Assembly (NCBI GenBank): GCA_964510855.1
Contig: CAZEDB010000022.1
Coordinates: 1 to 27,127, forward strand
Direction of reading: 5' to 3'
DNA: 27,127 nucleotides
Source: UBA8828 sp964510855
Lineage (GTDB): Bacteria > Verrucomicrobiota > Verrucomicrobiia > Opitutales > UBA953
Shown here one piece after another: positions 17,401 to 24,087 of the stretch; the first letter of the stretch is position 1; each line of letters starts with the position of its first letter. Under the pieces are notes generated by a model. It was not told where the DNA came from, made no database searches, and was given only the letters and a program-made list of their open reading frames with translations. The position numbers and the translations under genes were made by a program.

Positions 17401-19574
17401 CCTGTGAGGGAGTAAAGGGTGCCGCCGCTGGCCACCTCGATGTTGCCGTTGGTGATGCGACGTATGTCGACCGAGACCGCCCCGGAGGTGATTGTGAGCT
17501 TCTTGCCATTGAGGTCGAGATTGCCCAAAGTTAATTGGGTACCTGCAGCCGTGGTCGCATTGCCAGCCGTGGCATCGGCAGCCAGCGTAATAGCTCCCGC
17601 TAGAGTCACACCCGTAACGGCACTATTCCATAAGGCAGGGTTTGAACCATTGCCCGTACCTGACAGCGAAATCGCGTTGGTGACCGCTACGGCTGCTACA
17701 TCCAATGTTCCGCCAGATACCGTTACCAGGCCAGCACCTAGGCTTGAAGCGTTACCAGCTCGAAGGGTACCCGCGGAAAGAGTAGTACCACCTGCATAGG
17801 TATTAGCAGTGGAAAGGACGAGCGTACCGTTACCAGACTTAGTCAAGCCAGTCGCACCACTAATAGCCGTACCCGAGAAAGTATAAATGTTCGCAGCGTT
17901 CGAGACCGTAACGGAACCAGGAGCGAGGGTGCCAGCTAAGGTGACCGCAGCGTCAGATGCAATGTCGCCAAAGACAACGGCGTCGCCGCCAAAGAACTTA
18001 AGGTCACCTTCGGCGAAGTTGGAGGCTCCGTTTTGCTCCCAAGTGCCGGTAGTGGTGGTCCATGTACGCGTGCCACTTCCACCTGCCGTGAAGATATACT
18101 TCTTATTAACTGTATCGTCAGAAAGCGTTCCGCGCCAGCCAACGGTTAGATTAGAAATAGTAGTAACCGTTCCATTGCCATAGGTGAAGACGTCGTAGAC
18201 CGTGTCGGCGGTAGCTTGATTAAGGAAGGTGACAGAATTGGAACCAGCAAAAGTTGCGCCGTTAACCGTCAAGCTTGTGGTGGTTGCGCCACCTGCAAGG
18301 ACGAGACTGGTTCCACTTGAGAGCGTTAGCAGACCGGTCGTACTACCGGTACCTGAAATGGAACCAGCGTTGTCGACAGTGATAGCCGAAGTCAGCGAGC
18401 CCGTGAGATTAAGCCGGCTACGGCTAACGCGCGTGGCACCAGTGTAAGTGCTGGCTCCCGAGAGGGTAACGACCTGAGTTGCAGTAGCAGCCAGTTCACT
18501 AGTATTACCGCCAAAAATTACGGTACCTGCGCCAGAGATCGCATTGGAGACCGTGTGGGCATCGGTTCGAGTGAAGGCCAACTCGGAAGTTGCCGCAGAA
18601 AGTGTAACGGCTCCCGAGCCAAGACTACCCCGGGTGCCGGCACCTTGCCCAGTACCAGCAGTTGTGGCTTCAGAATTACCACCAACACGAAGGCGACTGT
18701 TAGCCGAAATAGTCGTGGTGCTGTAGGTGGATGTGTTTGTACCGGCTAAAATAAATCCTACGTTATCGTTACGTGTTCCGCCTGTAGTGGTATTGGTGAA
18801 GGTCAGCCCCGAGCCATTAGCAGAAGTAAGGTTGCCCAGTAACTTCATGTGCCGGCCAAGTCCACTACCTGAATCCTGACCAATTACAGAAGCTGCCGTA
18901 ACATCGATGTTGTTACCCCACGTCCAACTACCGTTCAACTGGTGAATGGCTCCACCTGCGAGAGTAATTGAACCGGTACCAAAGGCCGCAGCCGCATTGC
19001 CCTCGCTTTGCACCTTAACGTTACTGTTGACTGTGATATTACCAGAATAGCCAGCCCAGCTTGCAGTGTTTCCATTTTGACTCATGCGAACAGCAGCAAC
19101 ACCGGTTCCCGACTGGACGATACTGATGTTTCCGGTTCCGGTCGCATTGCGACTTGCGCCAATCAGCACCATTGAACGGCCGCCGGCGATCGTCCAAGTT
19201 TGATTAGCAGTAAACGCGAGGCTCGAACCAAGCGTGAGATTGCGGGTGCCAGCGAGCGTGATGCCCGATGAGCCGATGCTGAGCACCGACGTCGCGCTGG
19301 ACGCACTGACCGCGATGTCAGCAAGGGCGCCAGTAACGTTGATACCTTGCCAAGTCAGACTTGAGGCGAGCGTGAGACCTGTGCCAAGTGAAGTACTAGC
19401 CCACTCAGCAACGTTTGTAGACCCTGGAACGGCACCACCAGTCCAGTTAGTAGCAGTAGTGAGCTCGGTGCCCGTCGCACCTTTTACAATCGTCTGTGCA
19501 CTTGCAGGTGCAGCAGCGAGTGAGGCAGCGGCAACAAGTACACGCAAAGCGACGGCTTGAGGGGAGCAGGCCAT
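11439..19574 (-). CDS. Giant autotransporter-associated beta-strand repeat protein with PEP-CTERM sorting signal
   Basis: The 2711-residue product has a signal peptide ending ASA (24-26) before QTIVKG. The rest is Gly/Ser/Thr/Asn-rich and reads as a long beta-helix. I count about 15 copies of the autotransporter-associated beta-strand (PATR) motif, of the form LTKSGNGTLVLTGANTYTGG followed by TTISAGTLQIG. Three stretches with W..W.N and GD.V.F-like pattern (near 35-55, 505 and 1285) look like starts of sub-domains, and near the end GVLAPGNSPGTQTFGSL is the usual last passenger segment. There is no C-terminal outer-membrane barrel. Instead PEP (2675-2677), STYGLMLGGLALAAAAW and RRRK form a PEP-CTERM signal for exosortase, followed by an unusual polar tail of about 14 residues. 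I see no Cys after residue 3, fitting a secreted fibre. A TGA stop lies two codons upstream of the ATG, fixing the start downstream of it. A surface, adhesion or biofilm role is inference. Confidence 0.9.
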   Translation of the reverse strand: MACSPQAVALRVLVAAASLAAAPASAQTIVKGATGTELTTATNWTGGAVPGSTNVAEWASTSLGTGLTLASSLTWQGINVTGALADIAVSASSATSVLSIGSSGITLAGTRNLTLGSSLAFTANQTWTIAGGRSMVLIGASRNATGTGNISIVQSGTGVAAVRMSQNGNTASWAGYSGNITVNSNVKVQSEGNAAAAFGTGSITLAGGAIHQLNGSWTWGNNIDVTAASVIGQDSGSGLGRHMKLLGNLTSANGSGLTFTNTTTGGTRNDNVGFILAGTNTSTYSTTTISANSRLRVGGNSEATTAGTGQGAGTRGSLGSGAVTLSAATSELAFTRTDAHTVSNAISGAGTVIFGGNTSELAATATQVVTLSGASTYTGATRVSRSRLNLTGSLTSAITVDNAGSISGTGSTTGLLTLSSGTSLVLAGGATTTSLTVNGATFAGSNSVTFLNQATADTVYDVFTYGNGTVTTISNLTVGWRGTLSDDTVNKKYIFTAGGSGTRTWTTTTGTWEQNGASNFAEGDLKFFGGDAVVFGDIASDAAVTLAGTLAPGSVTVSNAANIYTFSGTAISGATGLTKSGNGTLVLSTANTYAGGTTLSAGTLRAGNASSLGAGLVTVSGGTLDVAAVAVTNAISLSGTGNGSNPALWNSAVTGVTLAGAITLAADATAGNATTAAGTQLTLGNLDLNGKKLTITSGAVSVDIRRITNGNIEVASGGTLYSLTGGSLTSATGTITVKTGGRMETRDTDNTGMTSAHDIVLDGGTLSTAVITNNNGGGGGTILRNNLSVTSAGGALVGNNTAFLINLRLTGSLSGTGNLDIGGAQGVELRGDATNYTGTATVTAGTLTFNYGTNQSFGGVLAGARPVVKSGVGTLTLLADNTLSGTLTLSNGALQVGNGGTAGTLGTATVTNNASLIFNRSDALTVANAISGSGSLTQSGSGSTILTGANTYGGTTTISGGTLEIGSGGTTGTLGSGTVTNNSALIFNRSDTITVANAISGTGSLTKISNGTLILTGTNSYGTTTISAGTLQIGSAGTSGSLGSGAVTNNAALVFNRSDAVTAANAISGTGSLTKLGSSSLTLTGTNTYTGTTTVSNGTLTIGSTGSLHADSALSVASGATLSVLNGGRVNGASAISGTLTGSGSLAAVTLSNGSTLAVGAAGLGTLTLDSLIFGQSSTDTSTLTYGISGVSGSAQFTSALQVNGEITVNSGSQGVTFALGNSLATLAGGTVEEPLVYDLITYTGSQLTDISAFTFSGTTGARQNVALANGTKTVQLVVSAAFPIWKGSTADWSDATAWKLNSTSADTAFLSNDTVLLDDTASSGVVNLTANVAPLSITFANSTVNYSVGSEGGFGLTSGSIIKSGTASVTLTGSNSFAGGTSLSAGRIRIGSDTALGSGLITVSGGALSSDGSTDRSLSNALALSGSVTMGDATDSGKLSFSGAVSIAPATSLNLLVDTTLSGALSGGVLTKSGNGVLTLSTSNSNTGFILDSGRLRAGSNTALGTSTFTLGGGSLSSVSSEARSFTNAISLAGDASLGNAEDNGALALSGAINLGGATRTLSVLSPVTVSGAFSNGTLIKSGLGTLTVSGANSLGIATTISQGTLALGAAGSVSDTAALTVTSNGTLDLGGFSETTGAVTLSGGTISNGTLVAALSASSGTFTAILGGSGSLTKSGNGTLVLTTANTYSGTTTINEGTLQIGSGGTVGTIGSGAISNAGTLAFNRSDAVTVANVISGAGSVSYSGGGTFTVSGASSYEGGTVLNAGVLQVSNAAGIGSGNLTINGGTLTTGATQLTLTNNITLNSGLTLTGTAGGQGMRLAGVISGEAGITVNLGAGGRTTFLGDNTYTGATSITGGILAIGLNSLAQSSSVTIGAAGQLAIATNGGTTILNNLSGEVGSQLISSFNIVSDGLRPIKVNQSVDGTFAGTIAQGTNTRAITLTKSGTATLTLSGSNTYNGGVNLSQGTLIANHGNALGNGGTVTINDAETGSNNTTLRLGSVTVARAITVANQGSGVVTLGANGSVALPEFSGAITLNRSVVLDGSTNTDRLTFTGGIVGTGDVTVTGTGRVVFASAANTFTGNLTVSANSILQLSAGSATATSFIPDAAVVTLGAGSFLKLAKGSNNETIGGLVGSGRVRAHEGVTNAAAVLTINNTTDHTFAGVLENGGASNSTLSLTKSGEGTQVLTGTNTFSGVTTISSGILQIGDGGTSGSLGSGTVTNNATLTFNRSDDILVSNVISGTGVLTKNGDGTLTLSGENTFSGGLVLNTGKVIADNLSAFGSGSITLLGGILDLNNLAVTNSILFSGGTLINSAASSSALVVSGQLSAEEINNLPVTSVTLGNGAIVDLTGITKDVVITGAPTLNNLASFEGNLAVAGALDLSLVGNRPAQATLELRTGGSLNFGAEAFTGSINYAGGAVSGAFNGQLLVTGGQTVTLTASAIPSGLVVVGENQSVAIDAQFDGDVLLTGGTVASGLASFAGNLTVGNGGQINLTTQGNIASANLVVENGGRLSGIGDVGTATVTSGGVLAPGNSPGTQTFGSLTLQAGGVLEAEVLSVAPEGIAGVSYDTVSVAGFLDLTALSSANRFTIDLISLLDNTTLGDLTEFDPQATFALNLYTYTFLGSNVDNVNELFTVLTNRFTAGGVAVDALNFSVVDTGASIQLVYAPIPEPSTYGLMLGGLALAAAAWRRRKSAKASAPEIKPLS
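16290..16910 (-). repeat. Three tandem ~69-residue beta-strand repeats inside the giant gene
   Basis: Three near-copies of one unit follow each other. Their FNRSD-like cores start at residues 918, 987 and 1055, that is, spacings of 207 and 204 bases. Each unit runs TNNA-LIFNRSD, (V)ANAISGTGSLTK, LTGTNTYGTTTIS, GTLQIGS, GSLGSG. Single further copies of the FNRSD core lie near residues 1725 and 2231. Such near-identical direct repeats can gain or lose units by recombination or replication slippage. Confidence 0.8.
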
Positions 19575-19738
19575 AAATCAAAAGTAACTAGAATCTGGCG
19601 GAAGTGCAGAAAAATTTAACATTTTAAATGGATTATTAATTTTACCAGACAGTTGGACTCGCAGGGGCAATTTAACTGGTCAATGTTGATTGCCAGACCG
19701 CCTACTTCACCGTGGAAAGCCTACCTCCAAGACCCTCA
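19575..19738. promoter_or_regulatory. Divergent promoter region between the giant gene and its neighbouring regulator
   Basis: This 164-base AT-rich spacer must carry the promoters of both diverging genes. It contains a near-palindrome at 19676-19696: CTGG-T-CAAT, GTTG, ATTG-CCAG, where one extra T breaks perfect symmetry. Regulators of the GntR/LacI kind bind such palindromes, so this is a candidate operator. I cannot place -35 and -10 boxes with any certainty. Confidence 0.45.
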
Positions 19739-20779
19739 ATGGCGAGTTACGCAGCCGAAGTACTGCGAAAGCTGCTTGATGCTGGGGAATGGAGTGAGCG
19801 CCTTCCTGGCGAACGCCCCTTAGCCGAGCGCATAGGTGTTAGCCGCCCTACCCTGCACCGTGCCCTTCGTTTGCTCGAGCGCGAGGGGAGAGTTGCTTGG
19901 CGCAGAAATGCACCTTGGGCGATCATCGGCAAGGGCACGCCTGTCAGCAATTCCCGACGCATTATTTTTCTTAGCCCCTTCAAACTCGAGGAGCTCGATG
20001 CATTTAGCCTGCATCAGTATGCGCTCCTTTCGCGCTATGTCGGCGAACGCGGTTACACTCTTGAAATTGCAACTCTACCTTCGGTGGTGGATGGCGGCTC
20101 ACACAAATCCCTCGAGGCATTGCACCGGCAATTAAATCCCTCGTGCTACTTACTCCTGCGTTGTTCAACTCAGACTCAAACCTGGTTCTCAAGTCACCGC
20201 ATCCCCGTTGTCGTGATGGGTTCCGCGCCGCATAACCTGCCGTTGCGTTCCGTCGACGTCGATTACCGGGCGGTTGGCCGACATGCTATTTCTACGCTGC
20301 GCAGGCTCGGACACCTCGGTAATAAAGTACTCTATCTCGGACCCGAGGAACGCCTGATAGGTAATGTGGAAGCCGAAGCGGGCCTGTTAGAAGGGGCCGA
20401 GGGTCGCCAACAACCAACGCTCGGCCATTTACCTACTAAGACTGAGGACATTCCTGACGCGCTCGATGCCCAACTCAGTAAGCAAGCGTACACCGCTCTG
20501 ATTGTGATGCGACCTGCCCAAGCGATTACGATCATGGGACATCTCGCCCGTAAGGGTATAAAAATTCCGCAGGATCTAAGCCTGCTCATTCTCGATGAGA
20601 ATACTGGGTTGCAACACATGCTCCCCCGCCCCGCTCGTTACGCAAAAAATGTGACGAGGTTCTCAACGTTACTGCGAAGAGCCGTGGATGCGACCTTGGA
20701 GGACAGTGGTCAAACCCGAGCTGAGTCACGTATCGTACCCGAGCTCATTGCAGGCGATACCCTAGGTGGGCCTAAGTAA
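19739..20779 (+). CDS. GntR-type winged-helix regulator with LacI-type ligand-binding domain
   Basis: The 346-residue product starts with a winged helix-turn-helix (about 1-65; LPGERPLAERIGVSRPTLHR is the helix-turn-helix, LEREGRVAWRR the wing). A LacI/periplasmic-binding-like domain follows (about 75-335) with RRIIFLSP, VDVDYRAVGRHAISTLRRLGH and IPQDLSLLILDE, the last being a typical LacI-family segment. The layout resembles AraR of Bacillus, in which a sugar releases the repressor from DNA; that the ligand here is a sugar is inference. It is transcribed away from the giant repeat gene, so that gene and the regulator itself are the first candidates for its targets. I prefer the ATG at 19739; an in-frame GTG at 19712 would add nine residues. 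Neither has a Shine-Dalgarno sequence. Confidence 0.88.
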   Translation: MASYAAEVLRKLLDAGEWSERLPGERPLAERIGVSRPTLHRALRLLEREGRVAWRRNAPWAIIGKGTPVSNSRRIIFLSPFKLEELDAFSLHQYALLSRYVGERGYTLEIATLPSVVDGGSHKSLEALHRQLNPSCYLLLRCSTQTQTWFSSHRIPVVVMGSAPHNLPLRSVDVDYRAVGRHAISTLRRLGHLGNKVLYLGPEERLIGNVEAEAGLLEGAEGRQQPTLGHLPTKTEDIPDALDAQLSKQAYTALIVMRPAQAITIMGHLARKGIKIPQDLSLLILDENTGLQHMLPRPARYAKNVTRFSTLLRRAVDATLEDSGQTRAESRIVPELIAGDTLGGPK

Positions 20780-20899
20780 GATTTCAGAGGAAAGACTTCG
20801 GATGAAAGATAAATTGGCTTAATAGCTAACTAGCTATGCGGCAGCAGGCTGCGATAGGGGAAATGGTAGAAAGTAGAAGGTAAAAGGTAGAAAGGGTAA

Positions 20900-20953
20900 G
20901 GTAGGGCCCGCCCGCTGGGCGGGCCGCGGTCGCTCCAGCGGGGCGACCCTACC
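20900..20953. repeat. Nested palindrome with three-way-junction fold
   Basis: Outer arms GGTAGGG (20900-20906) and CCCTACC (20947-20953) enclose two stems: GGCCCGCCC-GCT-GGGCGGGCC (20905-20925, 9 perfect pairs) and GGTCGC/GCGACC (20928-20933 and 20943-20948). The outer and inner arms overlap by 2 bases on each side. As RNA or single-stranded DNA this can form a three-way junction. It may end transcription of the regulator, though no T-run follows; I think a REP-like mobile repeat is more likely. Confidence 0.55.
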
Positions 20954-21016
20954 CTGCGGGCGACCCTAACTTAAACCTTCATCCAGAAGCTGCGCAGCAA
21001 CCTCACACCAAAGAAA

Positions 21017-21040
21017 AGGGCGTCTTCGAGAAGACGCCCT
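21017..21040 (-). terminator. Rho-independent terminator of ppdK
   Basis: AGGGCGTCTTC and GAAGACGCCCT form a perfect 11-base stem around a GA centre (a hexaloop in practice). Read on the minus strand it is followed by TTTCTTTGG, 66 bases past the ppdK stop. Read on the plus strand no T-run follows, so it serves ppdK. Confidence 0.88.
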
Positions 21041-21106
21041 GCCTTAAGCAAGATTTCAAATGAAAGACTTCAGATGAAAGCGTGAGTTTAAGGGTATAAA
21101 CCTAAA

Positions 21107-23866
21107 TCACTTCTTGGCTTGGCGCTTTTCCTCGATCGCAGCTTGGGCAGCGGCTAGACGCGCCACCGGCACGCGGTAAGGCGAGCATGAGACGTAGGAG
21201 AGGCCGACGCGGTGGAAGAACTTGACGGAGTCAGGTTCGCCGCCGTGCTCACCGCAGATGCCCAGCTTGATATCGGGGCGGGTCTTACGACCTTTCTCGA
21301 TGGCAATTTGGACGAGCTGACCGACGCCAGTTTGATCCAGCGAGGCAAACGGGTTCTTCTTGAAGATATCGTTTTCGGTGTAAGCACCGAGGAACGAGCC
21401 CATGTCGTCGCGACTCACGCCCAAGGCAGTCTGCGTCAGGTCGTTGGTGCCGAAGCTAAAGAACTCAGCAGTGTGGGCAATTTCATCAGCGGTGAGCGCA
21501 CCCCGAGGCACCTCAATCATCGTACCAACCTGATAGGCGATCTTCACCTTCTTCTCAGCTTGGACCTCTTTGGCCACGCGGTGAATGACTTCAACCTGGA
21601 GGTCGAGCTCGCGCTTGAAGCCCACCAACGGAACCATCACTTCGGGCTTAACCTTGATGCCCTTCTTCAGGACATGGGCAGCAGCTTCGAAAATCGCCCG
21701 CGCCTGAGTTTCGGTAATTTCAGGATAGGCAATCCCGAGACGGCAACCCCGGTGGCCGAGCATAGGATTAAACTCATGGAGGGCAGCCACGCGCGAAGCC
21801 ACCTTCTCTACGGGAATCTTCAGCTTACGAGCTAGGTCAGCTTGCGACTTAGCATCATGAGGCACGAACTCGTGGAGAGGAGGATCGAGCAAACGAATGG
21901 TAGCGGGCAGACCATCTAAAGCCTCGAAGATGCCGATGAAATCTTCGCGCTGATAAGGAAGAATCTTGGCGAGTGCCTTCTTACGACCGTCGACCGTATC
22001 CGCCAGAATCATCTGACGGACCGCATCAATACGATCGCCTTCGAAGAACATGTGCTCGGTACGGGTGAGGCCGATACCTTGAGCGCCAAAGGCAATGGCT
22101 TGACGGGTCTGTTCAGGATTGTCCGCATTAGTACGAACCGCCAAGCGCGTAGCTTGGGAGCACCACTTCATGAGTTGCACGAAGTTACGGAACTTCTCGG
22201 TAGCTTGGGCACGCTTATCGCCGTTGATTAAACCGGTAATGATTTCCGAGGGCGCGGTTTTGATTTGGCCGGCATAAACCGTACCTGCGGTACCATCGAT
22301 GGAGAGGTAGTCGCCCTCCTTAAAGGTATGGCCCGCAATCACGGCCTTCTTGGTGTCGTAATTAATTTCGACGGCAGCGGCGCCACAAACGCAGACCTTG
22401 CCCATTTGACGAGCGACGAGGGCTGCGTGCGAGGAAACACCACCGCGGGCGGTGAGAATACCTTCAGCGGCAATCATCCCGCGAAGGTCTTCAGGTGAGG
22501 TTTCAACCCGGACCAATAAGACTTTCTCACCGCGATCGGCAGCGAGTACGGCACGCTCAGCATTGAAGTAGATGCGACCGGTTGCAGCCCCAGGACCTGC
22601 AGGCAGGCCGTTAGCAATGACCTTAGCTTTCTTAACTTCGACGAGGTCGAAGATGGGGGCGAGCAACTGCTCGAGCTGGTCAGCGGGGTTACGCATGACG
22701 GCAGTTTCCCAGTCGATGAGCTTCTCCTTAACCATGTCAGCGGCGAACTTCAGCGCTGCGGCTGCGGTACGCTTACCGTTACGGGTTTGGAGCATGAAGA
22801 GTTTACCTTCTTGAATGGTGAACTCGACGTCTTGGACGTCTTTGAAATGCTTTTCGAGAATTTGGCGGACCTTCAGTAACTCCGCGTAAGACTTAGGCAT
22901 CACGTCCTTTAACTTGAGCACGGGCTCAGGGGTGCGGACACCTGCCACTACGTCTTCACCTTGGGCATTCACTAAGAACTCACCGTAGAACTCGTTTTCT
23001 CCGTTGGCAGGGTTACGAGTAAAGGCGACGCCTGAACCTGAGGTCGTACCCGTGTTACCAAAGACCATGGCCTGGACATTCACCGCTGTGCCCCACTCCG
23101 CGGGGATATTGTACTTACGGCGATAAACGGTAGCACGGTCGTTCATCCACGAGCCAAAGACCGCGCCCGCGGCCCCACGAAGTTGGTCCCAAGGATTGGA
23201 AGGAAACTCCTTACCAGTACGGTCCTTAACCAACTTCTTGAAGCGCTTGACCAACTCTTGTTGATCCGCGGCGGTGAGCTTGGAGTCTTCAATGTCGGTC
23301 TTATACTTAGCGTGCTTAAAGGCTTCGATGACGGATTCAAAAGGCTCATGGTCTTCGCCTTCGCGCTTTTGTACGCCGAGAACAACGTCGCCGTACATTT
23401 GAATAAAGCGGCGGTAGCAATCCCAGGCGAAGCGCTCGTTGCCTGTGGCTTTGACTAGCGCAATGACCGATTGGTCATTCAGGCCAAGGTTAAGAATGGT
23501 ATCCATCATGCCGGGCATGGAATCGCGAGCACCCGAGCGTACTGCAACCAAGAGAGGCATACCTGAGGTTGCGCCAAACTTCGTACCCATGATGCGCTCC
23601 ATGTTGGCCACGCCAGCTTCCATCTGACTTTGTAAAGCTGCAGGGTAGGTGCGCTTGTTGGCGTAGTAGTAGGTGCAAACGTCGGTCGTGATGGTGAAGC
23701 CTGGAGGCACCGGCAGACCGATACGGGTCATCTCAGCAAGGTTGGCTCCTTTACCTCCGAGGAGAGCCTTCATCTTGCCGTCTCCGTCGGCTTTACCAGC
23801 GCCCCAAGTATAAACATACTTAAGAGACTTGCTGGAGGTGGACTTCTGGGTGGTTTTTTTGGCCAT
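21107..23866 (-). CDS. ppdK: Pyruvate, phosphate dikinase
   Basis: This cytoplasmic enzyme interconverts pyruvate, ATP and phosphate with PEP, AMP and pyrophosphate, linking glycolysis and gluconeogenesis. The 919-residue product has the three expected parts. The N-terminal nucleotide-binding domain includes LLGGKGANLAEM and VRSGARDSMPGMMDT. The swivelling phosphohistidine domain has ILTARGGVSSHAALVAR (H480). The C-terminal TIM barrel has SFGTNDLTQTALGVSRDD and LGICGEHGG, where C871 is the usual acid/base residue. I chose the start MAKKTTQKSTSSK at 23866. An in-frame ATG at 23902 would add 12 residues (MDACSHLFSQHH) that relatives are not expected to have and would run through a hairpin. CCCAACACCAC precedes the chosen ATG, so no Shine-Dalgarno sequence. 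It diverges from thiD. Confidence 0.96.
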   Translation of the reverse strand: MAKKTTQKSTSSKSLKYVYTWGAGKADGDGKMKALLGGKGANLAEMTRIGLPVPPGFTITTDVCTYYYANKRTYPAALQSQMEAGVANMERIMGTKFGATSGMPLLVAVRSGARDSMPGMMDTILNLGLNDQSVIALVKATGNERFAWDCYRRFIQMYGDVVLGVQKREGEDHEPFESVIEAFKHAKYKTDIEDSKLTAADQQELVKRFKKLVKDRTGKEFPSNPWDQLRGAAGAVFGSWMNDRATVYRRKYNIPAEWGTAVNVQAMVFGNTGTTSGSGVAFTRNPANGENEFYGEFLVNAQGEDVVAGVRTPEPVLKLKDVMPKSYAELLKVRQILEKHFKDVQDVEFTIQEGKLFMLQTRNGKRTAAAALKFAADMVKEKLIDWETAVMRNPADQLEQLLAPIFDLVEVKKAKVIANGLPAGPGAATGRIYFNAERAVLAADRGEKVLLVRVETSPEDLRGMIAAEGILTARGGVSSHAALVARQMGKVCVCGAAAVEINYDTKKAVIAGHTFKEGDYLSIDGTAGTVYAGQIKTAPSEIITGLINGDKRAQATEKFRNFVQLMKWCSQATRLAVRTNADNPEQTRQAIAFGAQGIGLTRTEHMFFEGDRIDAVRQMILADTVDGRKKALAKILPYQREDFIGIFEALDGLPATIRLLDPPLHEFVPHDAKSQADLARKLKIPVEKVASRVAALHEFNPMLGHRGCRLGIAYPEITETQARAIFEAAAHVLKKGIKVKPEVMVPLVGFKRELDLQVEVIHRVAKEVQAEKKVKIAYQVGTMIEVPRGALTADEIAHTAEFFSFGTNDLTQTALGVSRDDMGSFLGAYTENDIFKKNPFASLDQTGVGQLVQIAIEKGRKTRPDIKLGICGEHGGEPDSVKFFHRVGLSYVSCSPYRVPVARLAAAQAAIEEKRQAKK

Positions 23867-23894
23867 GTGGTGTTGGGAAAAGAGATGTGAACAA

Positions 23895-23916
23895 GCGTCC
23901 ACCGACTGGGGGACGC
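23895..23916 (-). other. Hairpin in the ppdK leader
   Basis: Arms GCGTCC (23895-23900) and GGACGC (23911-23916) pair; past one mismatch two more C-G pairs close a GACT tetraloop. It lies 28 bases upstream of the ppdK ATG on that gene's own transcript. No T-run follows. It could affect translation or mRNA stability of ppdK, but nothing else supports this. Confidence 0.35.
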
Positions 23917-24087
23917 CGTCCCATCAGAAAGCCCCCCGAGCCCTGCCCTGTCAAAACGAAAGGCAAACCACCCCTCCTCTGCCTAAGAATAACCCGATAC
24001 CTAGCACCCACGTACCCTATTCTAAGACATTTCGGCTCAAGGTCTTTCGTTCTTCGTTTTTTGTCGGACAACCCTAGGTTACCCCCA

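Larger units (their letters stand above)
20778..21080. repeat. Gene-free repeat island with flanking direct repeats and nested palindromes
   Basis: The 327 bases between the regulator and ppdK hold no convincing gene. A 31-base direct repeat (28 of 31 bases equal) flanks the stretch at 20778-20808 and 21050-21080; each copy is itself two units of TTCA-NN-TGAAAG or a close variant. Inside lie ATAGCT/AGCTAT (20822-20837), GCAGC/GCTGC (20841-20852) and a purine-rich GGTAGAAAG-like run (20865-20900). A nested palindrome spans 20900-20953, and GGGCGACCCTACC (20941) recurs as GGGCGACCCTAAC (20958). This looks like REP-type or degenerate intergenic repeat DNA. The 20778 copy begins at the last bases of the regulator's coding sequence. 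Confidence 0.65.

Noticed and set aside
20860..20970. CRISPR-like array suggested by the repeated GTAGAAAG and GGGCGACCCTA units.
   Set aside because: Units are short, irregular and without equal-length spacers; no cas gene is present.
23887..24087. Upstream extension of thiD to an ATG at 23887.
   Set aside because: The added 67 residues are Pro/Arg-rich, unlike any ThiD, and lie over the ppdK leader; the GTG at 24088 gives normal length.
23867..24087. TPP riboswitch ahead of thiD.
   Set aside because: No CTGAGA or ACCTGAT-like THI-box elements on either strand by eye.
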